Numbered from the stretch's first letter, positions 7,281 to 16,752 are shown. The stretch is DNA of 64,000 nucleotides from an uncultured Litoreibacter sp. (GCF_947501785.1 NZ_CANMXB010000001.1:1-64000), one strand, 5' to 3'. The notes: generated by a model from the letters alone, not told the origin. Program-made: numbers and translations.

Positions 7281-8617
7281 TGGCAGAGCTGCTGATCAAA
7301 GGCGCTGACGTCGTTGTCACCATGGACGATGCCCAGCGGGAATTGAAAGGCGCGGATATTGTGGTGCGCGACGGCGTCGTCGCGGATGTGGGCACAGGGC
7401 TGGCCACGACGGGCGACATCATTGACGCTGCGGGCTGTGTGGTGACGCCGGGGCTGGTCAATACCCATCACCACCTGTTCCAAACCATGACCCGCGCCGT
7501 CCCGGCGGCGCAGGACGCGGCGCTGTTTGGATGGCTGCAGACGCTCTACCCGATCTGGTCCCGGCTGGGGCCGGAACATCTGTTCACCTCTACCCAGATT
7601 GGCTTGGCGGAACTGGCCTTGTCCGGCTGCTCGATGACGTCTGACCATCTGTACCTGTTCCCCAATGGGGGCCGGCTGGACGACACCATCGAGGCCGCGC
7701 GGGAGGTCGGGCTGCGGTTTCACGCAACGCGTGGCTCAATGAGCATTGGCGAAAGCAAGGGCGGGTTGCCGCCGGATGCGCTGGTCGAAGACGAGGCGGC
7801 AATCCTTGAGGACTGCATCCGCGTCGTGGACGCGTTTCATGACCCAAAGACGGGCGCAATGACGCGGGTGGCATTGGCGCCATGTTCTCCGTTCTCGGTG
7901 AGCCGCGAACTGATGCGCGAGACAGCGGTTCTGGCGCGCGACAAGGGCGTGATGCTGCACACCCACCTTGCAGAGAATGACGAGGACATCGCCTTCAGCC
8001 AATCGGCGTTCGGATGCCGCCCCGGCCAATATGCGGAAGAACTGGGATGGGTCGGCGCTGACGTTTGGCACGCGCACTGCGTCAAGCTGGACAGAGATGA
8101 AATCGATTTGTTCGCGCATACCCGCACCGGCGTGGCGCATTGCCCGTGTTCAAACTGCAGGTTGGGATCCGGCATCGCGCCAGTTATCGATATGCAGGCC
8201 GCGGGCGTCCCCGTTGGGTTGGGCGTGGACGGGTCCGCATCCAACGACGCCGGGAACCTGATTTCAGAGGCGCGGCAGGCGATGTTGCTGCAGCGCGTGG
8301 CGCATGGGGGCGACGCGTTCTCGGCCCGCGCGGCGTTGGAGCTGGCGACACGTGGCGGGGCAGAGGTGCTGGGGCGCGCGCAGGAATGCGGGCAGATCGC
8401 GCGGGGCTTCCGCGCGGATATTGCGATTTGGGACGTTTCGGGCGTGGAAAGCGCGGGGTCCTGGGACCCGGCAGCGCTTGTGCTTGCCGGACCGACACGG
8501 GTGCGAGACCTTCTTGTGGAAGGGCGGGGCATTGTGCGCGACGGGCAGGTGCGGAGCTTTGATCTACCGGGCGCGATTCAACAGCAGAACAAGATGGTGC
8601 GCCAACTATTGGCCTAG
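7280..8617 (+). CDS. 8-oxoguanine deaminase (amidohydrolase)
   Basis: A 445-residue amidohydrolase of the cytosine deaminase-like branch, close to characterised 8-oxoguanine deaminases that turn 8-oxoguanine into urate. Metal ligands are seen in TPGLVNTHHHLFQT (His63-His65), in HTHLAENDED and in the late Asp of GLGVDGSASND. The motif GVAHCPCSNCRLGSGIAP is typical of this deaminase group. Its start overlaps the stop of the upstream HisN gene. A guanine deaminase lies 500 bases downstream on the other strand, so this stretch has two purine deaminases. The related hydroxyatrazine hydrolase activity is an alternative, less likely here. Confidence 0.82.
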   Translation: MAELLIKGADVVVTMDDAQRELKGADIVVRDGVVADVGTGLATTGDIIDAAGCVVTPGLVNTHHHLFQTMTRAVPAAQDAALFGWLQTLYPIWSRLGPEHLFTSTQIGLAELALSGCSMTSDHLYLFPNGGRLDDTIEAAREVGLRFHATRGSMSIGESKGGLPPDALVEDEAAILEDCIRVVDAFHDPKTGAMTRVALAPCSPFSVSRELMRETAVLARDKGVMLHTHLAENDEDIAFSQSAFGCRPGQYAEELGWVGADVWHAHCVKLDRDEIDLFAHTRTGVAHCPCSNCRLGSGIAPVIDMQAAGVPVGLGVDGSASNDAGNLISEARQAMLLQRVAHGGDAFSARAALELATRGGAEVLGRAQECGQIARGFRADIAIWDVSGVESAGSWDPAALVLAGPTRVRDLLVEGRGIVRDGQVRSFDLPGAIQQQNKMVRQLLA

Positions 8618-8629
8618 GGGAGACGTGAG

Positions 8630-9139
8630 ATGATGAAGATCCATACAGCGATGACAGCCGGTCTGTTGATATTGGCGGCCTGCGGGCCGGATGCCGAGCC
8701 TGAAACCACAGTGGATTGGGCGGTGTTCGACGCCCCACGGGCTGCTCAGTCCGAGGTCGCTGCGCCCGTCGATGCGGGCGATCTGGGAAGCATTTTGAAC
8801 GCGCGGCGGGCCGAGAATGGGCTTGCGGCATTGGTGGCCTCGCCAAAATTGGCAGCCGCCGCGCAAGTGCACGCACAGGACATGGCCGCGCAGGGCTATT
8901 TTTCGCATATCTCACCCGGCGGATCGAAGCCATCCGACCGCGTCCGCGCGCAAGGATACCAGTTCTGCTTTGTTGCCGAAAACATCGCGCAAGGTCAGCC
9001 GACAGCGGCGCGGGTGATGGAGTCGTGGATGGCCAGTGCCGGGCATCGGCGCAACAACCTCAACAAGAAGGCGACCGAGTACGGAGTTGGACGTGCAGCT
9101 GGCAACAACTGGGTTTTGGTCCTGGCGGCCCCCTGCTGA
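8630..9139 (+). CDS. CAP (SCP/PR1) domain lipoprotein
   Basis: A 169-residue lipoprotein with a signal peptide ending in LAAC (Cys18). The CAP domain follows: LNARRAENGLAAL, then AQVHAQDMAAQGYFSHISPG with the conserved His and Glu-type cavity residues, then VAENIAQG and VMESWMASAGHRRNNL. Bacterial CAP proteins are exported and often have unknown function; some act on the cell envelope. It lies 12 bases after the 8-oxoguanine deaminase and may be co-transcribed. It converges with the guanine deaminase gene three bases away. Confidence 0.9.
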   Translation: MMKIHTAMTAGLLILAACGPDAEPETTVDWAVFDAPRAAQSEVAAPVDAGDLGSILNARRAENGLAALVASPKLAAAAQVHAQDMAAQGYFSHISPGGSKPSDRVRAQGYQFCFVAENIAQGQPTAARVMESWMASAGHRRNNLNKKATEYGVGRAAGNNWVLVLAAPC

Positions 9140-9141
9140 GA

Positions 9142-10434
9142 TTAGCCCGTCCGCCGCGCTCCGCCGATCCACATGTCTGAAATGGCGCGATCATCGCCCA
9201 TCATGATGGTGGGAAATATGGCTTCCCATACCGTCTCCGCCCGCGCGGCGCGCTGAGCGATTGCGGGCGTTGAGGCGAGGTCGAGGACGACCAGATCGGC
9301 CTCCATTCCCGGCGCCAGATTGCCGATATTGCTCTCCAGATGAAGTGTTTGCGCCGACCCTTGCGTGGCCAGCCAAAGCAGCTGGGCCGGATGCAACGCG
9401 GCACCGTTGAGCTGGCCTAGCTCATAGGCCGCAGCCATCGTGCGGAGCATGGAGAACGAGGACCCGCCGCCAGTATCGGTGGCTAGCCCGACCCGGTGCC
9501 CCGCGGCTGTCAGCCCCGCCAAGTCGAAGATGCCGGAGCCGATGAACGTGTTGGAGGTCGGGCAATGAACCAGTCCTGCGCCGACCTCCCGAATACGGTC
9601 CTTTTCGCGCGGCTCCAGATGGATGGCATGTCCAAAGACGGCGTTCTCGCCCAAAAGCCCGTGGGCCTCATACGTGTCCAGATAGTCGCACGCGGCCGGA
9701 AAGAGAGATTTGACCCAAGCGATCTCCTCCAACTGTTCCGAGAGATGGGTTTGCATCAGGCAGTCCGGGTGTTCCGCCCAAAGCGCGCCGAGCGCGTTGA
9801 GTTGTTCTGGCGTTGAAGTCGGCGAAAACCGAGGGGTAATGACGTAGCCCAACCGGTCCACACCGTGCCATTTTTCCAGCAAGGCCTTGCTGTCGTCATA
9901 GGCACTTTGCGCGCTGTCTTGCAGCGCGGGGATGGCATTGCGGTCCATGCAGGTCTTGCCAGCAAGCGCGCGCAGGCCGCGTGCCTGCGCCTCTGAAAAA
10001 TACGCCTCCACGCTTTCGGGATGGATGGTGGCGTAGCTGCACATGGTCGTGGTGCCGTGGGACTGCGCCAGGTCGAAATATCGCGCGGCAATGGTGGCGG
10101 CGTAGGCAGGATCGCCAAACCGCGCCTCTTCGGGGAAGGTGTAGTCGTTGAGCCAGTCAATTAGCCGCTTGCCCCAGCTGGCGATCATCGCGGTCTGCGG
10201 GTAATGCAAATGCGCATCAACAAATCCCGCCATGATCAGCTTGTCACCATAGTCCGTAGTCTGGGCGTTCGGTGGCTTTTGCAATTGGTCGGCAGGCCCA
10301 ACCCACGCCACATGTCCCGCTTCAACCAAGACCGCGCCGTGGCGATGATGCTGCGCGGCGGCCACACCATCGGCAAATGGGTTCGCGGTGAAACCTAGGG
10401 TTTGGCCGAGCAAGATCTGAGGGGTTGTGGTCAT
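9142..10434 (-). CDS. guaD: Guanine deaminase
   Basis: A 430-residue amidohydrolase that deaminates guanine to xanthine. The first metal-binding motif is GFVDAHLHYPQTAM, and the family-specific WLNDYTFPEEARF follows. Further ligands are in MQTHLSEQLEEI and VFGHAIHLEPREKDR, and the last Asp is in LATDTGGGSSFSM. The motif GLVHCPTSNTFIGSG is diagnostic of guanine deaminase. Two in-frame ATGs at 10440 and 10434 are equally possible. It converges on the 8-oxoguanine deaminase and CAP genes and is divergent from mgtE. Together with the deaminase at 7280 it suggests purine salvage or catabolism. Confidence 0.92.
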   Translation of the reverse strand: MTTTPQILLGQTLGFTANPFADGVAAAQHHRHGAVLVEAGHVAWVGPADQLQKPPNAQTTDYGDKLIMAGFVDAHLHYPQTAMIASWGKRLIDWLNDYTFPEEARFGDPAYAATIAARYFDLAQSHGTTTMCSYATIHPESVEAYFSEAQARGLRALAGKTCMDRNAIPALQDSAQSAYDDSKALLEKWHGVDRLGYVITPRFSPTSTPEQLNALGALWAEHPDCLMQTHLSEQLEEIAWVKSLFPAACDYLDTYEAHGLLGENAVFGHAIHLEPREKDRIREVGAGLVHCPTSNTFIGSGIFDLAGLTAAGHRVGLATDTGGGSSFSMLRTMAAAYELGQLNGAALHPAQLLWLATQGSAQTLHLESNIGNLAPGMEADLVVLDLASTPAIAQRAARAETVWEAIFPTIMMGDDRAISDMWIGGARRTG

Positions 10435-10539
10435 ACCCATGTGGTAACCGCCTTGGGGCCAAAAGGAAATTGCCGAAACGGGCCTACCGTCATTGAATGG
10501 GTTTGGCTATGGTGCCTTCAAATCAGCGGGGTAGCACCG

Positions 10540-11937
10540 ATGAGCGGGCAGGACACAGACGCAAAAGACACCGTCCCGGAAGCAACAGAGGACGGCTACC
10601 AGCTGGATCGCAGCCTTGTGCAGCAGGTGCTGGAGGCGATTGATACCGCCGACGCCACGGCGCTTGATTCGCTGCTTGAACCGTTACACCCCGCCGACAT
10701 AGCCGACCTGCTGGAACAGATAAGCGGGCCGGAACGACGCTCGTTGCTGTCCCTATGGTCAACCGGTCTGGACGGGGAGGTCCTTTCCGAGCTTGGGGAG
10801 TCGCTGCGCGAAGAGGTGATCGAGTACCTGCCCAACCACGTGTTGGTGGGCGCTGTGCGCGAGTTGGAATCAGATGACGTCGTCGACCTGATCGAAGACC
10901 TTGAGGACGACCAGCAAGAGCTGATCCTTGAGGCGCTGGACGACGCGGACCGTGCGGTGGTCGAGGACGCGCTGAGCTACCCTGAGTTTTCTGCCGGCCG
11001 CCTGATGCAGCGCGAGATGGTGGTGGCCCCCGATCACTGGAATGTCGGACAGGTTATCGACTTCATGCGCCGGCATGACGACCTGCCAGAGCAATTCTAC
11101 CACGTGATCTTGGTCGACCCAGCCTATCACCCGACCGGGTACGTCACCTTGGGCCGTATCCTCGGAGAAAAGCGCGCGCATCTTTTACGGGACATGACCG
11201 AGGACAGCTTTCGCACCATCCCCGCCTCGCAACCCGAAGGTGACGTGGCCTATGCGTTCAATCAATACCACCTGATCTCTGCCCCCGTGGTGGACGAGGA
11301 TGAACGGCTGGTCGGCGTGATCACCATCGACGACGCCATGGTCGTGCTGGATGAGGAGGCCGAAGAGGACATCTTGCGCCTTGCTGGGGTTGGGGGCGAC
11401 GAAAGCATTTCGGACCGGACGCTAGAGACCGTCAGGCAGCGCTTCCCCTGGCTGGCAGTGAATTTGGTCACCGCTATCCTGGCCTCGCTGGTGATTGCAC
11501 AATTTGAAGAGATACTCAGTCAGATCGTGGCATTGGCGGTACTGATGCCGATTGTGGCGTCCATGGGCGGCAACGCGGGCACTCAGTCGCTGACCGTTGC
11601 CGTGCGCGCTATTGCGACGCGGGATTTGACCGGCGCCAACCTGCTGAGGGTTGTCCGAAGGGAGGCCGTGGCCGGATTGGTGAACGGGCTGATTTTTGCT
11701 GTGGTGATGGGCGTGATCGGCGTCTTGTGGTTCGGCACGCCGCTTTTGGGCGTTGTGATCGCCGCGGCGATGGTTGTGAACATGGTGGTGGCGGCACTTG
11801 CCGGCATCCTGATCCCCATCGGTCTGGAAAAATTGGGTGTGGACCCTGCGCTCGCCTCTGGTGCATTCGTTACCACGGTCACGGATGTCGTTGGCTTTTT
11901 TGCGTTTCTGGGGTTGGCGGCAGTGATGTTGATCTGA
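10540..11937 (+). CDS. mgtE: Magnesium transporter MgtE
   Basis: A 465-residue magnesium channel of the MgtE family. The N-terminal superhelical domain (about residues 20-145) contains LEPLHPADIADLLEQISG. Two CBS domains follow (about 150-275), with LISAPVVDEDERLVGVIT. The C-terminal five-helix membrane domain begins near residue 300 with RFPWLAVNLVTAILASLV and includes the pore-lining signature MPIVASMGGNAGTQSLTV. The ATG at 10540 is chosen because it gives the usual family length. It is transcribed alone, divergent from guaD. No Mg-sensing leader is evident in the short upstream gap. Confidence 0.95.
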   Translation: MSGQDTDAKDTVPEATEDGYQLDRSLVQQVLEAIDTADATALDSLLEPLHPADIADLLEQISGPERRSLLSLWSTGLDGEVLSELGESLREEVIEYLPNHVLVGAVRELESDDVVDLIEDLEDDQQELILEALDDADRAVVEDALSYPEFSAGRLMQREMVVAPDHWNVGQVIDFMRRHDDLPEQFYHVILVDPAYHPTGYVTLGRILGEKRAHLLRDMTEDSFRTIPASQPEGDVAYAFNQYHLISAPVVDEDERLVGVITIDDAMVVLDEEAEEDILRLAGVGGDESISDRTLETVRQRFPWLAVNLVTAILASLVIAQFEEILSQIVALAVLMPIVASMGGNAGTQSLTVAVRAIATRDLTGANLLRVVRREAVAGLVNGLIFAVVMGVIGVLWFGTPLLGVVIAAAMVVNMVVAALAGILIPIGLEKLGVDPALASGAFVTTVTDVVGFFAFLGLAAVMLI

Positions 11938-11941
11938 CGGA

Positions 11942-14410
11942 TCAACCTTTTGGCATTTTCAGGATGACCGAACGGCCACCCTTGGTGTAGCGCAGCGAAT
12001 TGCTGTCGATGGCCGCGACCCGGCCACCATCCACACGATCGCCGATGGCAACCTTCTTGAACCGCCCATTTGGCATGCGCACCAACGCCCGCCGTTTTGA
12101 CGATGTGCCGAAGACGCCGACAAGGGCCACTTTGCCCAGCGCTATTGCGTTGTTGTCCGTGGCGGCGCGGGCCACGGTCGCACTGACCGCTCCGGTTGGT
12201 TTGGCCCGGCTGGACCGGGCGACGGCAGGACCGGAGCCACGGCTGGGCGACGCCGTAGACGCGCTTGCGGTTTGCGTTTCGGGTTGAGCGGCTGGGCGAC
12301 GCGGCGTGGCGCGGGCCTTGGCAACGACCCGGTCAAAATTGCGCGGACGTTGCGGGGCGCGCAGCGAGCGGGTGACCGCCTGCGGAGTGGCCGCGATCAG
12401 AGCGGCTTCTGCCTCGGCCTGGGTTGCGGCTTCGGCTTCTGCGAGAGCACGGGCAATCGCCTCCGCGCGGTCCTGCACCGATGCCGGACGCTGGATGGGA
12501 CGGATGCTTGCCAATTCAGGTCGGGAGAGACCGCCAAGAGTTGCCCGTTCCTGGGTTTCAATCAGATTGTCCGGGCGCTGCTGAGGTCGGATTTCGGCCA
12601 GCCGGTTAGTTGGGGCCTCGACCGCAGGCGTCGCAGTGCCCTGGCCTTCGGGCCGGCGGCCGGGCAGCACTGGTGGGCGACCCTGAAAGACCATCACGCC
12701 ATTGGGGTTCAGCGCGCCGCCAGGTGTCGCCACAACCAACCCGCGTTCGTCAATATCGAAGATAACGCCGGGCGGAGGAGGCGGGGTGAAGGCGACCATC
12801 TCGACCTCGCCACCACCTGCTATTTGGGGGATCAGTGCTGGCGCATCCTCAAACGCGGGTTCGGGGTCCAGCGAAGCAATATAGAGATCATCAAGTGTTT
12901 CGCGCGCGACTGTGCCCAGGCTCAGCGTGTTGGCGTGCTGCCAAATGCCCGTCGCGGCATAGGCAGTCTCGGCCTCCGCTTCGGTGATAGGTTCAGGGCG
13001 CTGAAGATCAGCGGCAGGGCTTTCACCGACGCCGTCGGCGTCTAGCGTTCCGGCCAAATCTGGCAATGTCTGATCCATGGGCAGATTGGCGAGATCGAAT
13101 TCTTCCTCAAGCGACTGGTCGGCCTCCGGGCCTTCAATCAACGCGGGTTCAATCTCATCTTGCGCCACCTGCGTGTCGGGTGATCCGCCCAGGAAACGGC
13201 TGATGGCGTTTTCAGGCAAGACATAGGACGACAGAAGCGCAGCCAGGCCAAGGCAGACGAGCAAGATCGCGGTAAGGATAAGGCCAAGGAACCGTGGCTT
13301 TCCGCGGCGTTCCTTGGCGGCAAGTTTTGCAATTGGGTCGGCCTTTGCCAGTTCCGCGGCGACCGCTGCCGGTGGTATTGTTTTCAGCCGCGTCGAAGTC
13401 GGCGCAGGTACGACCGGAACAGCCCTTGGTGCAGGCTTGGATTTGGCAACCGGGGTCACTTTCGGTGCCGGCGGCGGTGTGGTCTTGGGCGGTGCGCCAC
13501 CTAGTTTCGGGGCGCTGTCTGGTACCGCAATTCGCGCCGCCAGCTTATTGACGCGGGAGCCCGTTTCCTCCGCATCCGACGGATCAGAGCTTTGTCGTCT
13601 GCTGGAAAACGCCGCTGGAGGTGCGTCACTTGCCGCAGGCGCGGGGTCTTCCAGTGCGTCCGCAGCAGCTGCGTCAGCTTCGGCATCAGCCGCTGCAACG
13701 GCAGCCGGGATTTCTTTTTCCTCGGAGGCCGCCTCTTCGGCGGCGGTCGTTTCCTCAATTGGTGGGTCTTCTTCCACTTCCGGAGTTGCATCACTTGAGC
13801 TGCTCTCAGACGGCTCTGGTTCCGGTGAATTCTCAAGGACGGGGTCCGCCTCCACCTGCTCTTCAGTCACCGGTGCGACAGGGTCGGGCAGGAAGGTCGG
13901 CTTTTCGATGATCTTGACCGGTGTCGGATCAGGATCAAAGCCATCGGCCCCCATTAACGTGCCACCGAGCATGGGTTCGCCGTCAAACTGGTCGTCACTT
14001 GGGATGGCTGTGAAGCCCACAGGGTTCAGCCCGTGAGGAGATATGAAGCCTTCTGCCTCCCCCAGGGTTTCGAGTGCAACGGCGATGACCTTGATATCAT
14101 CCCCTTCGCCGGAAGTCGCATAGCTGAGTTGGTCGGCGCGATATGGCGTCCGCTCCGACAAGGCCTGGGGGATATCGGTCCCCGACGAGACGGATGTGAA
14201 AAGCAGCTGCGAGGACGGCAGGATCATCTTCGTGCTGAAGTCTTCGCCTTCCAGTTCGATCGCTTTGGCGCGGAGCTTGGCCAGCCCTTCAGCAATGTCG
14301 TCAGACGCAAAATCAACCTTGCCTTCACGAAACCAGCCGCCGCCACCCGGCGCGCGGTGCAGAAGAACGATGCCGTCTTCAGAAAGGTCCAAGGCAAAAT
14401 TTGGTGTCAT
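11942..14410 (-). CDS. Orphan 822-residue GspL/PilP-like fusion membrane protein
   Basis: A large protein in three parts. The N-terminus (about residues 1-150, starting MTPNFALDLSEDGIVLLHR) resembles the actin-like cytoplasmic domain of GspL/PilM. A long acidic, Ala/Glu/Pro-rich linker follows. One transmembrane segment (about 370-395, LGLILTAILLVCLGLAALL) splits the protein. The periplasmic part is Pro/Ala-rich with repeats of the type IRPxxRP. The last 70 residues (LVGVFGTSSKRRALVRMPNG, then VAIGDRVDGGRVAAID) resemble the GspC/PilP homology domain. Such proteins are often left as hypothetical or mislabelled initiation factor. No other secretion or pilus gene is nearby. The domain calls are inference from pattern. 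Confidence 0.6.
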   Translation of the reverse strand: MTPNFALDLSEDGIVLLHRAPGGGGWFREGKVDFASDDIAEGLAKLRAKAIELEGEDFSTKMILPSSQLLFTSVSSGTDIPQALSERTPYRADQLSYATSGEGDDIKVIAVALETLGEAEGFISPHGLNPVGFTAIPSDDQFDGEPMLGGTLMGADGFDPDPTPVKIIEKPTFLPDPVAPVTEEQVEADPVLENSPEPEPSESSSSDATPEVEEDPPIEETTAAEEAASEEKEIPAAVAAADAEADAAAADALEDPAPAASDAPPAAFSSRRQSSDPSDAEETGSRVNKLAARIAVPDSAPKLGGAPPKTTPPPAPKVTPVAKSKPAPRAVPVVPAPTSTRLKTIPPAAVAAELAKADPIAKLAAKERRGKPRFLGLILTAILLVCLGLAALLSSYVLPENAISRFLGGSPDTQVAQDEIEPALIEGPEADQSLEEEFDLANLPMDQTLPDLAGTLDADGVGESPAADLQRPEPITEAEAETAYAATGIWQHANTLSLGTVARETLDDLYIASLDPEPAFEDAPALIPQIAGGGEVEMVAFTPPPPPGVIFDIDERGLVVATPGGALNPNGVMVFQGRPPVLPGRRPEGQGTATPAVEAPTNRLAEIRPQQRPDNLIETQERATLGGLSRPELASIRPIQRPASVQDRAEAIARALAEAEAATQAEAEAALIAATPQAVTRSLRAPQRPRNFDRVVAKARATPRRPAAQPETQTASASTASPSRGSGPAVARSSRAKPTGAVSATVARAATDNNAIALGKVALVGVFGTSSKRRALVRMPNGRFKKVAIGDRVDGGRVAAIDSNSLRYTKGGRSVILKMPKG

Positions 14411-14585
14411 TCCGGCCCGTTGCGTTGCGTGTCACAGTTCCTGGCTGGGGGCCGTAAAGCGAATGCGAGCGGCCTATCTTCCCGTTTCTATATCATAATT
14501 TCCGGGAGGAGAAATAAAAACCAAGGATTCTGCGTGCTTAAGCGTCAGACGTTTATGGAACACTCAAAGAGGCGGAGAATTTACG

Positions 14586-15296
14586 ATGCGTTTTAGGAAA
14601 ATTACGGCAGTCATGCTTGGTATCGTCATGCTGGCGCAAAGCCCCGGCTATGCCACCGAGTTCATTCCGCAGTTCAGCGTGACCGGCATAGGGCGAATTG
14701 CCGAAGCGCCCGATATGGCCACCATCACGCTTGGCGTAACCCAAGAATCTGAGACCGCAGCGGACGCCTTGACCCAGATGACCAACAGCTCTGCCGCAGT
14801 GTTCGAGCGGCTCTCACCCTTTGCAATTGAAGCGCGCGATATGCAAACCAGCCAGCTTTCAATGGCCCCGCAATGGAGCCGGTACAAACTGCGTTCCGGT
14901 GCCGAGGCCCAGAAAATCACCAGCTATGTGGCGTCCAACTTGTTGACAGTACGGGTGCGCGATCTGGACAAGCTTGGGCCAATCATGGACGCTGTTGCCG
15001 ACGCGGGGGCGAATACTTTTCACGGGCTGAGATTTGAATTTTCTGACCCTGAGCCTCTGATGGAAAAGGCTCGCGAGGCTGCGATGTTGGAGGCTCTTCG
15101 CCGCGCAAAGGTCATTGCCGCGACAACAGGGGTCGAGCTGGGTCGGGTCTTGTCTATGCATGAAAGCGGCGGCGGGGAGCCGCGTCAGCAGATGATGGCC
15201 GAGGCAGATATGTCATCGCGCCGCGCGATGCCCGTTGCCGCAGGCGAGGTCAGCATGAACACAAGCTTTACCATCACGTACGAGGTGTTGAACTAA
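14586..15296 (+). CDS. SIMPL domain (DUF541) exported protein
   Basis: A 236-residue protein with a Sec signal peptide (MRFRKITAVMLGIVMLAQSPGYA) followed by the SIMPL/DUF541 domain. Characteristic parts are FSVTGIGRIAEAPDMATITL, near residues 32-51, and SYVASNLLTVRVRDLDKLG. The C-terminus SFTITYEVLN is the usual final strand. These periplasmic or outer-membrane proteins form oligomers, and some have been linked to oxidative stress, but the role is not settled. It is divergent from the 822-residue orphan and followed by a strong terminator. Confidence 0.88.
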   Translation: MRFRKITAVMLGIVMLAQSPGYATEFIPQFSVTGIGRIAEAPDMATITLGVTQESETAADALTQMTNSSAAVFERLSPFAIEARDMQTSQLSMAPQWSRYKLRSGAEAQKITSYVASNLLTVRVRDLDKLGPIMDAVADAGANTFHGLRFEFSDPEPLMEKAREAAMLEALRRAKVIAATTGVELGRVLSMHESGGGEPRQQMMAEADMSSRRAMPVAAGEVSMNTSFTITYEVLN

Positions 15297-15323
15297 CGCA
15301 GTCTCCCACGTTGGTTCACGCGT

Positions 15324-15362
15324 CGGGCGCCGCATTGTCCCTGCGGCGCCCGCTTTGTTTTG
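15324..15362. terminator. Terminator between SIMPL and metY genes
   Basis: CGGGCGCCGCA (15324-15334) pairs perfectly with TGCGGCGCCCG (15342-15352) around a seven-base loop. CTTTGTTTT follows on the plus strand. It ends the SIMPL transcript; on the minus strand it lacks a good T run. Confidence 0.85.
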
Positions 15363-16655
15363 TCAGCTTGTCGCCTTGGACAGCGCCTGATCGAGGTCGC
15401 GGATCAAGTCGTCAGCGTCTTCTGTGCCGATGGACACGCGTACCACATTCGGGGCAGCACCTGCGGCTTCCTGCTGCTCTGCCGTCAACTGGCGGTGCGT
15501 GGTGGAGGCGGAGTGGATGATCAACGACCGTGTGTCGCCAAGGTTGGCGACATGCGAGAATATCTCGAGGCTATCGACCAACTTTACGCATGCCTCGTAG
15601 CCACCTTTGACCGCGAATGTGAACAGCGCGCCCGCGCCCTTCGGGCAGACCTTGGCGACCCGCTTGTTATAGGGTGAGGATTTCAGGCCCGCATAAGTCA
15701 CAAAGTCGATACGGTCGTCTTTTTCCAGCCAGTTGGCGATTTTCTCAGCATTCTCGACATGGCGTTCCATGCGCAGCGACAGCGTCTCAATCCCGCACAG
15801 CGTGTAATGTGCGGCCTGCGGGTTCATGGTCATGCCCAGATCACGCAGCCCGATGGCGATTCCGTGGAAGGTGAAGGCCAGAGGGCCGAATGTCTCGGCA
15901 AATTTGAGGCCGTGATAGGCAGGCTCAGGCTCTGACATGGAAGGAAATTTGCCAGACGCGCCCCAGTCGAAATTACCTGAATCAACGACGCAGCCGCCCG
16001 TTACTGTGCCGTTGCCGGTCAGGTACTTCGTGGTGGAATGGACCACCAGCGTCGCCCCATGTTCGATCGGGCGGTGCAGATAGGGGGTGGCCGTGGTGTT
16101 GTCGATGATCAGCGGAATGCCCGCGGCATCCGCGATGTCGGCAATGGCGCGCACATCCATGATGTAGCCGCCGGGGTTGGCAATGGCCTCGCCAAAGATC
16201 GCGCGGGTTTTGTCGTCAATGGCGGCTTTGACGGCCTTCTCGTCATCCATGTCGACGAATTTGGCCTCCCAACCAAAGCGTTTGATGGTCTGGCTGAACT
16301 GGGTGACCGTGCCACCATAAAGCCGGGTGGAGACCACCACATTGCAGCCCGGCTGCATCAGCGGGAACAGCGCCATAATCTGCGCCGCGTGGCCGGACGA
16401 GCAGCAGACTGCGCCGACACCACCTTCAAGCGTGGCGATGCGTTCCTGCAGCACGGCAACCGTCGGGTTGGTCAGGCGGGAATAGATGTAGCCCACTTCT
16501 TGCAGGTTGAAGAGGGCGGCGGCGTGTTCGGCGTCGCGGAACACGTAGGCGGTCGATTGGTAGATTGGCGTGTTGCGCGCCCCGGTCGCCGGATCCGGGC
16601 GGGCGCCCGCGTGTATTTGCAACGTGTCAAATCCGTAGCTTTCAGTGTCGGACAT
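15363..16655 (-). CDS. metY: O-acetylhomoserine sulfhydrylase
   Basis: A 430-residue PLP enzyme of the Cys/Met metabolism family that makes homocysteine (or methionine) from O-acetylhomoserine and sulfide. The start FDTLQIHAGARPDPATGARN is typical of this subgroup. The PLP-lysine motif is HSTTKYLTGNGTVTGG (about residues 205-220), and VCCSSGHAAQIMAL is the cofactor-binding turn. The length and the long insert separate it from shorter cystathionine synthases. Upstream on the same strand are 97 noncoding bases that could carry a regulatory leader. It converges on the SIMPL gene. Confidence 0.93.
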   Translation of the reverse strand: MSDTESYGFDTLQIHAGARPDPATGARNTPIYQSTAYVFRDAEHAAALFNLQEVGYIYSRLTNPTVAVLQERIATLEGGVGAVCCSSGHAAQIMALFPLMQPGCNVVVSTRLYGGTVTQFSQTIKRFGWEAKFVDMDDEKAVKAAIDDKTRAIFGEAIANPGGYIMDVRAIADIADAAGIPLIIDNTTATPYLHRPIEHGATLVVHSTTKYLTGNGTVTGGCVVDSGNFDWGASGKFPSMSEPEPAYHGLKFAETFGPLAFTFHGIAIGLRDLGMTMNPQAAHYTLCGIETLSLRMERHVENAEKIANWLEKDDRIDFVTYAGLKSSPYNKRVAKVCPKGAGALFTFAVKGGYEACVKLVDSLEIFSHVANLGDTRSLIIHSASTTHRQLTAEQQEAAGAAPNVVRVSIGTEDADDLIRDLDQALSKATS

Positions 16656-16752
16656 GTGAATTCCTTTAGATTGGCAAATAGCTCAGGCACATTACGTCCT
16701 TCACTGCGGGCCGACAATGGCCTGAATACCTGACACGGGGGAGGGGGCGAGG

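Noticed and set aside
16038-16733. 231-codon plus-strand open frame opposite metY
   Set aside because: Opposite a complete PLP-enzyme gene with canonical motifs; a shadow frame.
16656-16752. SAM-II riboswitch before metY
   Set aside because: The sequence does not show the SAM-II core (for example the GCTAAA segment in the expected place). It is kept only as a possible structured leader.
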